Shown here piece after piece: positions 20,837 to 35,800 of a DNA stretch of 64,000 nt; the first letter of the stretch is position 1; each line of letters starts with the position of its first letter. Location of the stretch: the NCBI RefSeq assembly GCF_026914265.1, contig NC_069131.1, forward strand, positions 3,197,501-3,261,500, given 5' to 3'. The DNA comes from Mya arenaria. Its lineage: Eukaryota; Mollusca; Bivalvia; Myida; Myidae. A model generated the notes under the pieces. The model was given only the letters and a program-made list of their open reading frames with translations. It made no database searches and had not been told where the DNA came from. Position numbers and translations under genes: made by a program.

Positions 20837-23800
20837 CTGAAACAGAGAGTATGGAAACATCTGTTGCTCAATACACTGTTTAGGAAAAATGTTCACGCTG
20901 ATTTAAATGAAGGCTTTGAAACCTTTATCATTTCAAATAAATGTAAATAGATATGTTATGTTAAATTAAAAGCTCTTATTTCTAATCACAGATATGTTTC
21001 TTATGTACTCGCCTGAGTAAAAGGGTTGAAAATTGAAAAACAACAATCTGACATATTCATGTGTAAAAATAAAGCAGTCAGAGCCACTGAAATTAAGGTT
21101 TGAAATAATATATTAGTTGTTAGATTTTAAAAGTTCACAGTATATATCTTTTGTATGCCATTAAGTAATAGTACAAAACTGTTTACAGATCCCACCTTTT
21201 AGTAGTTGTACAAGCGTCCAGAGAGCGATGTGTTTAAAGTTTGAGTTCTCCAACTTGAGAAACTTGTCCACATACAGGAGAATACCCTGTAGGTGCTCTG
21301 ACTTCAACGGCTCAGGGATGGCTGCAGAGGAAATATATGAAAAGTAATGTTTTAGCTGGGTCAATATGAACAGATACATAATGGCTGCAAACAGCTACCA
21401 AATAATTTGAAAATTAGTTTATTAAAGATAAAAATCAGGCTTCACTTGGTATAAACCATTAATACTGTCTACTGGTGTATATTGAAAGGCCATAAGAATG
21501 CACCAGATTGTATCTTTGATGAGAAGGTGACACAATTTCCAATATACCACCAGGAATTTGTGATGTTTAAGCATTTTAACATTCCACTACGCCATCTGAG
21601 AAGTGTCATGTACACACATTCTGACTTTCCACAGTGCCATCTGAGAAGTGATGTACACACATTTCTGCCTTTTCACCACGCCATCTGAGAAATGATGTAT
21701 ACACATTCCAATATTCCATAACTCACCTATGAGGGCGAGCTGCCCCAGTATCCCTGCACTGTTGTATTGCACCTCTGTGTTAGTGTAGAGGGTTGCCATG
21801 GTTACCAGCTTCCCAAATACTCTCCCCTCATGAAGGTGGACCAACCGGTGCTTCACCTCATCTGAAGTCAGAAATGAAACATGATATAATTGTAACATCA
21901 TGTTAAAGTCTAACCTTAATATGCTGCAATGCAATGAAAGCAGGTTTATAATTTGGGCAATCAGGAAATATGGCACATTTAAGGTTTTGGCATCTAATAC
22001 CTACTATCCTAACTATCAATGCTATCTATATGAGCTTGCTATATACCACACACATCATTCTATTAAGTTATTGGGCCAAAAACTTTTTTCCAAATTTCTG
22101 TTACATTGAACTGTTTTCACATAAGCTTCCTTTATATTAAGTTTCATCACAACATCTTATTCCTAACTCATTCATTGAGTAAAGCAATTTTCAGTAACCT
22201 AGAGATTTAAGCTTTATCACTTTTACTTACAACAGTGTACATAATTACCTTCATCCGCCATTACAGCCAGTGCTGCTGTCACTTCAATCAGCACAGAACT
22301 CTTGGTCTCAATGTTCAGTAGCACAGCTGTAAGCTGGTCCACACAGCCTGCATCCGTTAACTCCTGAAACAGATTCATATGGATCATTAATGAGTTTTGC
22401 AAAATTAATGATAGAACTTTACTGTTGTAAAATTTGAAGACTTCAATTTGTTATTTAGAAAGATGTGAAACCTTTGTTTCATAACCTCAGATAATGTCAT
22501 GATACTGAAATAGTCAATGGTCTAGAAAAATACAGCCATGTTTAATACCGTTACAGTGTTCCCAAATCAAAATTGTGTCTCATGTAACATAAAACAACAT
22601 GGACAATGTGAGTTGTGTACCCTGAAATGCTCTCCCACAGATAAGTTACTTATGGTGCCTGCCATAAGGCTCTGGTACGCTTGTGTGGCACAACATGTGA
22701 ACAACAAAAAGATACCTACCCTGACATGCTCTCCTGATGATAGGTAACAAATAGATCTTGTTGCGTGTCTCTGGTATATGCTTAATCTACACAACAAGTA
22801 GATAATGCAACAAAGAAGAGTTACAGGCATGTGATTGACCTGGTAGCTCAAGGCCTACCCTGACATAGTCTTCTACAGAAAGGTGATATAATGTGCTTGC
22901 CATGTGCCTCAGGTATGCTTGTGCCACAAAACGCTTGGAGAATGCAACAATGAAGAGTTACATACCCTGACATGGTCTCCTACAGAGCGATTAGGTATGC
23001 TGTCTGTCGCGTGTCTCAGGTATGCCTGTGCCACAAAACACTTGGAGAATGCAACAATGAAGAGTTACATACCCTGACATGCTCTCCTACAGAGCGATTA
23101 GGTATGCTGTCTGTCGCGTGTCTCAGGTATGCTTGTGCCACAAAACACTTGGAGAATGCAACAATGAAGAGTTACATACCCTGACATGGTCTCCTACAGA
23201 GAGGTTACGTATGGTGCCTGCAGCATGCCTCTGAGCCTCTGGTACACTTGTATCACCTAACACGTGGAGAATATCACCCAGAATCTCACCAGAAAGAATT
23301 GGGGCCTATAAAAGGATAAGAATCATCAATAAGCCATTTTGTCATTTATTTCGGTTCATTTAACATTTTTTTATTGTTCTTATTTTATCTTTTTTTGGTT
23401 ATTCGTATGTCATAAAACAGTTCTTAAAACCCATATGAAAATATGCGAGTGTGTTAATTATATTAATATTAAAAAATGTCCATTACAATCTAATAATTCA
23501 TTCAATACCCTGAATGACATCTGTAGTATGTCACTACAAAAAGATTAGACTAAAAACTTCTTTGCCACATCTTTGATGCCACATATTTACATTAGCCTTG
23601 CCTAATAATGCCAAACAATATGTTACTTTTTGAAAGAAAATTTGTGAAAAAAGCATGTTATTGAACAAGCAAAAAAGACTATTTTAGTTTGAATATTTAA
23701 AGAAACTTAGATTACCATTTGATTGCCCACTGAAACTTTTTTGATAATACTGTAGAACCAATTATGTTGTATGGCTAAGAAGTGTGGGGTTTTGGAGACC

Positions 23801-26800
23801 TCAATAGAAAAATACCAACTGATTATAGATATAAAACATATAGATTCCCACTTAGTATTGTTTTTAAGCAATGCATTTTATGATTCTGGTATAAATTAAT
23901 TCATAATAATTACAACCTATTTTCAATATTATGTTAAGTATTTTGTAATGAGTACATTCAAACAAATAAGAAATACTCATGTTAAACAAATTTTTGAGAA
24001 TGTGGACTAAGCTTTATATATAGGGAGACCAGTACTTTGATGGTACAAAAATACCTTCGTTCAATTTTGATGAGATATAAAAGATCAATACAAACAAACT
24101 TAGAGAAGAATTCAAAATAAGTTACAATCATAGGATTTGCAAAACTGAGCATATGTTTGGAGAGTTTTATATTTCAAGTCCAGAAATGTTTATCCAGTCT
24201 CTCATAAATTTTAGACTATGTAATAACCATTTGCCTGTTGAAAAGAACAGCTGGCACAATATTGAAAACAAAATTACCGAAAATGTACTTCATATATCAA
24301 CCACAATGTCTTTTGCAATAAATTCAACTATATTTTGAAATGTATCTACTTTGATAACAAACAAAGGAATTCATTACAACCTCCACATAGGAATTATATC
24401 AAATGTTAATCTTTTCAAAAGAAAATGTGTGAGAATGATTGTCAAAAGCTTATTAAGATATGCAAAATTATCTTGGTTGTACTTTTAACCCAGCTGTTAA
24501 TGGAGCCTACCTTGATCCGATCAGATCTAATTTTCCATATGAGTAGTTTTACTAACAACTGTAATTTTATGCTTATATAGTGTACTTTATGTCTATTTAT
24601 ATTCAAATATTATATGGTTTAACATTTTACCCAGAAGGCCTGGTTTATTAGTTTCTTTATTATCATAATAGGTCATATTATTATATGTCATGTCTCCATC
24701 AACTCGCATGTACATGTGTTGATTGTCATTAAAACATTGAAAACTTGCCAAAAATATCTGATATTTGAACAAGCTGAAATGGACTTCAGTTGGATGCTCC
24801 ACCACTCTGCAGAATTATATAAGCTCCTACTCACCTCGTTAGCCTTGTGTATAGAGAGGTTCCTGATGCATGCCATGGCTGCGGCTCTGGTCTCCCGCCG
24901 GGAATGTCGAATACTCCGATGTAAGGCAGGTAGTGCCTTATACTTCACTATCAGGCTCTGGTGGTCAACTGTAATACAATAACATGTCTACTGTACTGCC
25001 CAGTGAGTGGCTGACCTAGAAACAATGTACACAGTGCCTAGTAATAGTGGAAAATATTTGATATAAAAACACATGTACCTGCAAGGTGAGGCTGAGTATT
25101 CTGGGCCTATTTTTAGACATTTTTATAGCCAATATTTGCCTTTGCCCCAATACTCAAACATATGTTGTTACTCAATGTTGAAAAAAAAATCCAATCAGAA
25201 ATGCTATTTTTTTTCTACTGAAGAAATTATTTTTGAAAAACAGTAGTTAATTGTTGTTGAAGTTATAAAATATGACAACAAAATGATTAAAAACAGTATT
25301 TGAGCATATTCAACTGAATTTTTTATTGAATTGTCCCATTTTTGTGAATATCAATGCCAAAATTCCCAAAACCTGGTAATACTCGGGTTATTCGGTTATT
25401 TACCAAAGTGAATCGCTTGATAGTCAATGCGACTTACAAAAAAAAAGATTACATTACTTCATTTGAATACATAATCATCAATTAACAAGAGACTTACTCT
25501 TTACAAGTTTTATTCATCATTTAAATAGTATATGCTTTAATAGTACCTTAAGCTACTCAAGGTCATTTATGATCAAAAACAGTTTGCGCCTTACCATCAG
25601 AAGCCAGGTTCCTCAGCACAAAACATGCCTGGCACTTCACCTATAGTTATAAAATCTAAATTATGAGATATGAACACCTTTTGCTAATACCATAGTAAAT
25701 ATGACTTAAACAAAACGTTGTTGACATCTAGTATATTCGTGCCAATAAACCAATGTTATTTTTCAGTTTAAAAATGTACTTTCAACAAAGCACACCAATA
25801 ATCTGTTAATAATAAATAGAAATGCCATAGATTACAAAAGTAACAATAAAGATCTAAGCAGCGGTGTGAAAATATCAGGATATGAACTTTAAAATATTTT
25901 CTTTTAATCTTTTACAACACCAAGTCTGTAACAACAATAGAATATTGTTTCCATGGTAACACCTACCCTTTCAGACTTTGTGCCCAGCAACCTGATCATG
26001 AGTTGTATGACATCATGGTAACCAACGGCGACCATCATGGTGCGGTGTTTCTCCCCAATGGCAAGGTTATTTAGGGCTGCACAGCAGTAATACTGGAGGT
26101 CGTGGTCATCCGTCCTCTCCAGGACTTCGATCAGGATTGGTATGGCGCCGTCTATGACTAGATCATTTCTGTTTGGCTCTAGAGAATTTTTCATAGGTTA
26201 CAAATTCAGCTAATTTTAAATACCGGGTACATATATATTTAATCACTTAAACACTATACAACCCCTCTTTATACCTTGTTCTCTCTCTTAGCAATTTATT
26301 GTTAAAACAACATCAATTTACCAAAACGTCAATGCATTTAGCAAATTTGTCTTGAAGTTACTTTAAAAGAATACCTTTAATTCTCACTAAATATCATGAG
26401 ATTAGAGAAGACATCAAAAACTTTAAAAGCTATTAAGAGAATACATATTTTTTTGGAATGACCCTCCTATAGTACATATATCATTATGGAAATCAGGATA
26501 GATTTTGAGCTACTTTGAAACTATGAATGTTGAAGGTTATCGATATTGTCATAATTATATAAAGTCATATTAATGATAGCTTGTATCTTTTTTTTTTGGT
26601 AAATTTAATTTCATATGGAGTATTTATAACCAAGAGACCTTGAAAATTCAAGTTACCCCAAAAGCTAAATATAGCCATAGGCTGCCTTCAAAATCCAAAC
26701 AACTCTACTACTACTTCCCATGAGCATACCAATGTGGGTGAGATTGAGGACAGCTCCCGCAGCGTTCCGCTGAACACGGAGGTCGGGAGATCGCAACAGG

Positions 26801-29800
26801 ATTAACAAAGGAGGTATGCCATTCTCTGTTGATACCTGCCTCTTGGCAGTCTCTAAAAGAAAATATTAATACTAGTATAACATAGTGAAAAGGTTGTATG
26901 GAAAATGTAGCCACACAGATGATTAATATACAATTACACTATTTGGCTGTCAGGCACCAGAAACAATGATAAGATTTTATGTTGATACCTTAGTTGTGTC
27001 TGCTTAAATAAAAGATGTGCTTCACAAACAGTGTCCTAGGATGGTATTTATATCAACTAAAGTTAATCTTATGGTCATACATCATTGACTTGCTCTATTG
27101 GTCAGTTATTAATAACAAGTAATCTGATTAGCTATATTGTTCTTTGATCAAATTAGGACCAATATTGAATACCAGTACTGAAATTATTGATGATGGATAC
27201 CAAATATTTAATCCTATGCCAAACATAGTGTTATAAAAACAAAGTGAACAGCAAAACTGTAGGACAACCATGTACGTTAAATCTTTCCACAGTTCTATAT
27301 TTAAGGTATTCACAGAATTGGTAAAGAGTTCAAACAAAAATTGATTAAGGACACTTTATCCGAGAAACGAATTGCTTTCACCGAATGGTGTTTTTCCTGT
27401 ATCTATTATTTATTAGCAAGAGAGGAGACAACTTTCCATTCAGGAAACATTTGGTTCTGTATTGATCATCAGCATAGGATTTCAGTCGTAACTTCTATAG
27501 TCTTAAATCTGTATAAAGCCACAAATGGCAACACATTGATTCCTTTTTATTTTCTCAAAGTTCAATTCACTAAGTTATGTAGCAAAATAATGAAAATATG
27601 ACACTAATAAAATTTTAATTTACGTCTAAAATCGACTAAGATCCTTTATTGGAATGACCCCCATGGCTCTTGCATTTATAATCAACATAACCTACAAATC
27701 CATTGAAAAGTATGGTATTAACTTTTCATTCAGTTCTCTTAATGGTACCTTATTGTTTTGGGGTAGATTACATACCAGTATTAACAAGAGCTGTCACAGA
27801 GATAGCGCGCTCGACTATTCCGCCGCTTTTCGATGTAAGGATTGAAAAGTTTTGGCGAAATATGCATGGATCACTGTTAGATTAGATTTCAATGCAATAC
27901 ATGATGTACTGAGATATTAACATAAATGTGGTTACATGGAACATTTTAATCAGAATTTTAAGTGTAATAATAAAGGGCCATTATTTGCAAAAAAAAGTTA
28001 TCTAACTTGGTTATTCAATTAGATTGGGTGGTTGAATACCATTGTATAAAGTCTCAATGCAATACATCAAGTAGTTGCTGAGATATTATCCTACGTGTGC
28101 TAACATGCAAGACTTTAACCAGAATTTCAAAGTCGCATAATAAAGGGGCAAAAATTATATAATATGAAAGAAAGAGTTATCTTACTTGATTAAATAAGAA
28201 GGTTAAATGGTTGGGAGCCTGTGTGTAAGGTTTCAATGCAATACATGATGTATTCGCTGAGGTATTGCCTTAAAAGGTAACATGCAAAACCTTAACCAGA
28301 ATTTCTATGTCGAATAAAAAAGGGGCCATTATTTGAATTTAATGCAAACTAGAGTTATCTTACTTGGTTATTTAAGTATATTGGATGGTTGAGTACCATT
28401 GTATAAAGTCTAAATGCAATACATCCAGTAATTGCTGAGATATTAACCTATGTGTGATTACATGCAAAACCTTAACCAGAATTTCTAAGTCAAATAATAA
28501 AGGCCCATAATTTGCATTATATTAAAAAAAAGTGTTACCTTACTTTATTAATTTAGTAGATTATAGAGTTGGGAATACATATCTAAAGTTTCAATGCAAT
28601 ACATGATATATTTGATGAGATATTGACTTAAATGTGGTAACATGCAAAACCTTAACCAGAATTTTTAAGTCGAATAATAAAGGGCAATTATTTTGCATTA
28701 AATGCAAACTAGAGTTATCTTACTTGGTTATTTAAGTAGGATGGATGGTTGAGTACTATTGTATCGAGTCTCAATGCAATACCTCAAGTAGTTGCTGAGA
28801 TATTAACCTATGTGTGCTTGCACTCAAAACCTTAACCAGAATTTCTAAGTTGAATAATAAAGGCCAATTATTGGCAGTAAATGCAAACTAGAGTTATCTA
28901 ACTTGGTTAATTAAGTAGGTTGGATGGTTGAGTACCATTGTATCAAGTCTTAATGCAATACCTCAAGTACCGGGTAGTTGCTGAGATATTAACCTATGTG
29001 TGCTTGCACGCAAAACCTTAACCATAATTTCTAAGTCAAATAATAAAGGCCTATTTTTGGCAGTAAATGCAAACTAGAGTTATCTAACTTGGTTAATTAA
29101 GTGTATTGGATGGTTGAGTACCATTGTATAAAGTCTCAATGCAATACCTTAAGTAGTTGCTGTGATATTAACCTATGTGTGCTTGCACGCAAAACCTTAA
29201 CCAAGGGGTGACGCCGACGCAGACGCTGACGCTTGGGTGAGTAATATAGCTCTCCTTATTCTTCGAATAGTCGAGCTAAAAATGGTTGATTGGTTAATTG
29301 AAAATATAAGATAAATATTGACCAATCAATAAGAACTTTGGCTAATATTTATTTAAACCAATGAGCTGAGGAGTTGTATTCATACCTGTTGTAGCCAGGG
29401 ATGTAAGGCAGCCACAGGCATTACATTGGACTTCAACATTGTCACTGTACAGTAGAGGTATGATGTGCTTCAGTGCTCCAGTATCCACCAGGGTGACTCT
29501 GTTAGTGGCTGGAATGTTAGCACAATATTGCAGTGTTTCTTCTCAGACATCTTTGTCAAATCCTATTCTATTTTCATTAAGTGCAAACAGTGAAAGGAAG
29601 GACTGTGTGTTCTAGTTTTAAATGTTCAATGTTTGTTTATCTATATTTCCAAAGTTTAATGGCTCGTTCATCTAGCTGCCTGAAGGTGAAAATCAAATAT
29701 CTCTAGAAGCTGTAACATTACACATAGATGACCACTTACATCTGTTTCATAATGCACATTCCCCTAGTTATAAAAAACTGGTGACACTTTCCAGGGACAT

Positions 29801-32800
29801 ATATATAGTGTGCCTTTATTGATCAATGTTGCGACATGTGTGGGGTAATAATAGGTTAAACTCCTATTGAACTGGTGTTCCAGTGATCTCATATTGCATT
29901 GACTGTTCCAAGGCGGTACTTTATTGATAAAGCTATTTTGTTGCCTGCATGGTCCATTGTCTTGTTTGTATGTATGTGTATTTTATGTTTGTGTGTTTGG
30001 GGTTTGTATGTTTGTATATTCGAATGTGTGTATGTTTGTATATTTGAATGTGTTTATGTTTGTATATTTGAATGTGTGTATGTTTGTATATTTGAATGTG
30101 TTTATGTTTGTATATTTGAATGTGTGTATGTTTGATTGTGTTTGTATGTTTGTACATGTGTATGTTTGTATGTTTGTGAGTGTGTATGTTTGTATATTTG
30201 AATGTGTTTATGTTTGTATATTTGAATGTGTGTATGTTTGATTGTGTTTGTATGTTTGTGCATGTGTATGTTTGTATGTTTGTGAGTGTGTATGTTCATA
30301 CCCGGTAACAGAGAAAAACATTAGCTATGAATAGCTCTTAACCGACTAACAGTGTCGTTTAGCTTGTGCCTCTAAAGACGATTTACATTTGAATTTTTGA
30401 CTACTGGACTTGCACCTGCAGTTTTCATTGTATTATTCTTATTCTTCCAAATTACATAAGAAAATTAACCCCAGAGTCCATGAAAGAAGACAGTCTGTAG
30501 TCTGTTTATAGACTCAGAAAAGCGCTGTTTAATGAACACAAAAATCTTATTTTCCCTATACCTTTTACAAAATATCTGGTAAATATTTTGTAGTAAAACT
30601 TAATAAAAATATAATTTGGCAAAGTTCTCTATCAATGCTCTGCATGAATAAAAAAGTTTCATTGAAATGAAGATTTGCAGTACAAGTCTCGAGTCTGAAC
30701 TCAGACTTGAGACTGTTTGTATACAATGGCCAAGTTTTTGCCTCTGACTCATAAGGAAGATAATAAGGCAATATATGAAATAAACAATTCGTTACCAATG
30801 TCAAGGGCGAATGTTTGTCTTTTCTTAATACACACCTATGAGTGTACTTATTGATAAACCACAGGGAAATTATATAAATAAACATAAAATGATATGATTT
30901 CAATACGCCATTAACATATGTTCTCTTCTTAATTAACAAAGCTTCATTTTAATTGCACATGTTCCTGTATCATATGTTATATAAAATTAATATTGGTCGA
31001 TAGCAGCTGCACAAGAAATTATATTGCTTTCAGTTACGTTATCTTCGATATGTTTACATAATTATGTATTCCTGATTGAGACAGTTGCATAATGCACCAG
31101 TGAATTGTAACCATGCCCCCTCCCCCCCATGTCCGGGGGTATAACGGGATAGCGGATGAAATTGGCCGTGTTTTTACCTTCCAAGTGGCCCAGCAGTGAC
31201 GAGTGAATACGGTGGGTTTTTTTCGTGACAAATATAGCGGGGAATGGGCCTTACCTATGATGTCTCCGGGGTGGGGGGCATTTGGCAGGGAATTTACCAG
31301 CAGTTTGTCCCTGCAGGGTGGGGATTTTACCTGAGATTGGCTGGAATGAAAGTCAGTCACCGCTATTCCCCAGACCTGGGGGGTGGGGGGCGTGGTTACA
31401 GTTGAGTGGTGCATAAGCAGACCCAGTACACATGACAGTCCTACTGAAACATTCACCCTCAGTTGAACAAACCAAGGCATTCTTTACTTCTTAACATTGT
31501 AATGATGAAATTGACTTTACATACAAATGAAAGAAATATCTAATAGCCATATAATCCTCTGGCCCAAATTTCTCAAAACATCTGAATTCCCTTATAACAG
31601 GATTAAGCTAAGCTCACTATTTTTGTTTTGGTATAATTTGTGTTAAAATTTATTGACAGTTTATTTTGGACTTTTAAATAACATCATCTTTATAAAAGTC
31701 ATGACAAACTAGTATTGATTTAGTACAATCAAGATTTAGTACAATCAAGATTTAGCTACATGTAATAAGCTACAGAAGCAATTTATGCTTAAGAAGTTTT
31801 GAGAAATTGGAGCCAGCACCATAAATAAAGTCATCTCATACAAAAATGAGCCGTGAAAACACAAAAACTGATCATGTAGTCAATAATTCTCAACAGTAAG
31901 TAGTTCCCTGAGCAGGATCAATGTAGCAATAATGGATTGTTAGTCATGATTAACATCTCTGTGGTTCTTGGCTTTGTTCCGTTAACTAGAGTTAATTACA
32001 AGATTACAGGAACATATACAGGCTTGAAGAGACTTCATTAGCTGCCATGTTGGATTTTATCAGAAACTTTAAGAACTACACAGTTCCACAAAGGTTTGAC
32101 AAATGGCAAAACGTCAATGAAAATAAGTGTGGTTTTTCCAAAGGCTCTGAAATGGTGGCATTCGGTGAATCCTTTTCATATAACTTTTGGGGACAATTTT
32201 ATTTTACAATTTAATTACTTTTGGACACTATTATTCAAAAATCACTTGTCTAAATCATAGTTAAAGAGTTTTTGGTAATAGATAATTTATGTCAATAATT
32301 GCTTTCTACATGTGTATGTGTTGTAACCACTTTCAATACTAATAGTTTGTTATGAATACCCAAGCTGTTATCTTCACTTCAGTGTCAAAATTATGGATAT
32401 TTGTTATTTCCATACTTATTTCTGAAAATTGACTTGACAGTATGTCCAATAAATATTAAATAAATTTGATAATAATCAAAGGCTCTGTCAAACAAAGTGT
32501 CACATTGAGGTGAAGTAAAAAAGCAGCAGGGCGCCTGAAAAGGGCAGCAGAACTCTCCCCCTGGCTGTGTATGCCTAGCTAGAGCACTGCTACCATATAC
32601 AACTCCAAATTCACCACAATGAGCAGAAATGGGTCCTATAATATATACAAGCAGCAAAACATTAAAATGACATGATCATTTTCTGTGACTGTAAATAATA
32701 AATAAAGAATAATGTTGCCCATAGTGTGACATGCTTTAAGATATTTTTTGCTTGTGACAGTTCACATTTAGAAGGTACCTGGTCCGTTGATGACAAAGTT

Positions 32801-35800
32801 GCTGATAGCAAGGGAGGCTGACTTTTGTACCTCCATATTGCTACTCTTCAACAGCGACACAAGCGGGCCGGCTAGTGCAGGTGATATAGGCACCTTCACT
32901 GAAACAGATAACACATTGAAAATAGTTTGTTTGTTTGTTAACATACAGGGCTAGCTAGCTTTAAATACAGAGAAAATATTTATCATCACCAAATTCTCTC
33001 TAAATGATATTTGTCATTTGATCGGTCATTATGCTATGTGTCTACTATTATTTACTAAGTATAAAAGACCTTGAAATTCAGTCAGCGTCATAAAGCAATG
33101 CAACAATTTTATATCAGCGTTCAATGAAAGTCTTGGTTTTACGCCCTAAATGTAAACAAGTAATGGCTAGTGTTTATTTTTTTGTTTTGTAAATGATGAA
33201 GTCTGCAGGCTTGGTGCAGCAAATGCATCTTTACTAGTTTATGTGCATGTAAATCACTTAATAAAACCAATAAATTACCAAATGAGAATTTGGCAGCTGT
33301 TTTCATTACTATTAAAATAGAAATTTAGTTGTTGTAATCTGCTTAATGGATTTTTGGCTGTCTTAAAGTTCTTCTAAATGATTAAATGTGAATTGGTCAG
33401 GCTATCCCATTGAAGCAGACATTGATAAGACTGAAAACTAAACTTTATTTGTATTAAGTATATTGGTTTCAGCTCTGACAAAACCCAATATTGGGCAATT
33501 TCTATTCTCTGAGCTAACAGCTAATAGTTCCATCAAGATTATGTCAATATTAGCCAAGTACAGCTTCATATATGCATGTATGTCAGTGACTCTGTGTAAT
33601 ATTCGCCACAACATTTCTAATGAAATTTTGCCTGCCTGGCATTCCCAATTCTTCTGGAATTAATTTCCCCTGTCTGTTTTGTTTTTGTTTTAATCTCGAT
33701 CAATAATGCCACAGTAGAAACATATACTGCTCTTGTTAAAATGTTGGTTTGTCAGCGTTGACTGATACAAGTATTATGGAAACAATAGAATAGCTATAAA
33801 ACTTGAATGAAGATCTTCATTTTACAGGAACAAATGAACAAATCTTTGTCAAAATGCCTCTAGCACTAGCAGATCCAGGAGGGAGCGTACCAGTTGTGCG
33901 CCCCCCCCCCCCTCCCCCTACAACTGTCTTATTGTACATTTATTTCAATATAGTGTTAAAAAAAGAAATAAAATTAATCCAAAATGCACCCTTTAGGACA
34001 AGAATTTGTTAACATTTTCTTTCCGAGTGACCCCAAACCCCACTCCGAACACTTAAAATCAAATAAATTTCAGTTCAGGGAGAGACGCAAGTCAAAAGGT
34101 TATGTCCCTAAGTTACGCCCCCCTCTAATGTCAAATCCTGGAACCGTCTCTGCATTATTAAAATTTGTTCAATACACATATATTATCTAGCTTATAAAGT
34201 GGTTGCCAGTAGTGTACATATTTATGCTTGGTTTAATCAAATAATATCATTACTTTTTGTTATCCAATCCCATGTTTAAGAGAAAATAAATGGTTGTGAT
34301 TAATTTATTCATGGTTTTGCTGAGTATATGAAATTAATAGCGGGTTTCCTGCCCTTACAGAGCCGGAGAGGAAGTAAAATTAATGTTTGTTTTATTTATA
34401 TTTGCACAGTCAAGGTTCCGCAGTTTATTTGAGACTAGAAGGGAAATAAAGAGTTTCTCTGAAATGGTTGAAAATGTCTGGTAAGTATAGGTTTTGCCAG
34501 ACGGAATTATTTATTTATTTCAAATTTAGATAAAATGTATAGATTTAAAAGACAACAAAGTTGGATGGCATTATGATGATAATAAATTGCATAGAAATGA
34601 AATTGTTGTAAGCAAGTAAGATAGAGGCACAAAATTGGAGGGTGGTTTACAAATGTGAAATAAAATTGAAAAACTTCTCTGAAAAGCTTAATTTGCTATG
34701 AACCCAAAATTTATTTTCAGCCTTCTTTAACAGCATGCATGTCAGAAAATGCCACTTCTGTATATAACCAATTAAAAAATATGCCAATATATACACCGGG
34801 TATGTCTGTGGCTCTTGGTGAACACATACTTTCTCTACACCAAAATGGTATTTAAAGGTAACAATTTCATACATATATATATGGCCACTTTTGAAACGAA
34901 ACACTGCGGCATGAAATTCCATAAAAAAAACCCGAGGCTAATCAATGTTGCTCCGGATGAATACCTTAATGATATTAACTCATAGTTCATGACATGACTG
35001 TGTACCTGCCAGAAATAGATGCCGAGTTTTGGAGCACCATTGTCATCAGCTAACAACATTATTTTACAGTAGCTAATAACAATGAAATAAATTACTGGTA
35101 AACTTGAAGACCTACCTACTTTTATCAGAAACATAGATTAGCCAGACAGACTTCTGCACCTCTGCTTTATTGGAGTGTTTGTGAGGTGAGTGAGGTCATT
35201 ATGTTAAGCCATTAGTATTGTCAGATGTAATCATTCAATGTTGAGACAAAATATGATAAAAAACAAAACGTCACTCACTTTTTTCACTGATTTCCCTGTA
35301 ACATAGTGCAGCAGACTTCTGCAGTTCCAGGTTATCAGAGTAAGTGAGAATGCCAAGGGCCCGCACATGGTTTTCATCCAGAACTGGGTTCACTGTCTCC
35401 TCTGCAATAGTGTATTATATAATAAACAGTGGAGCCAGAGTACAAAAACATGTAGCTATTAATTTCAACTGATCATTAATTTTCTAATTTCTCGGGAGTT
35501 ACTACTAAAATTAAATCCTTGTTTGCCATTTTTGAGTGATATTGAATTACATGATTGTCTGAGGAGATCCACTATAGCCCTCTTAGGGAGGGCATAATAC
35601 CTGAGGTATTTTACAAATATAGAAGACAGAGCCGGGGCACTAAAGTACAGAAGGGCCTGCTTGCCAAATGACAATGAAACAGTGGAGTAAATAGCCCCAT
35701 CGGGAAACTAAGGGATTCCCCTTCAGTCGATCGAGAAACAAAGGGATACCCCTTCAGTTGATTGAGAAACAAAGGGATTCCCTTTCAGTTGATCGACAAA

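Noticed and set aside
27128..27885. Short frames between Vac8-like exons 6 and 5
   Set aside because: Intronic and AT-rich, with no domain; the splice chain is complete without them.
29899..30299. Periodic plus and minus frames rich in Val/Cys or His/Lys
   Set aside because: They come from the GT-rich minisatellite.
31034..31480. 148-codon minus-strand frame
   Set aside because: It coincides with an inverted-repeat element found three times in the window.
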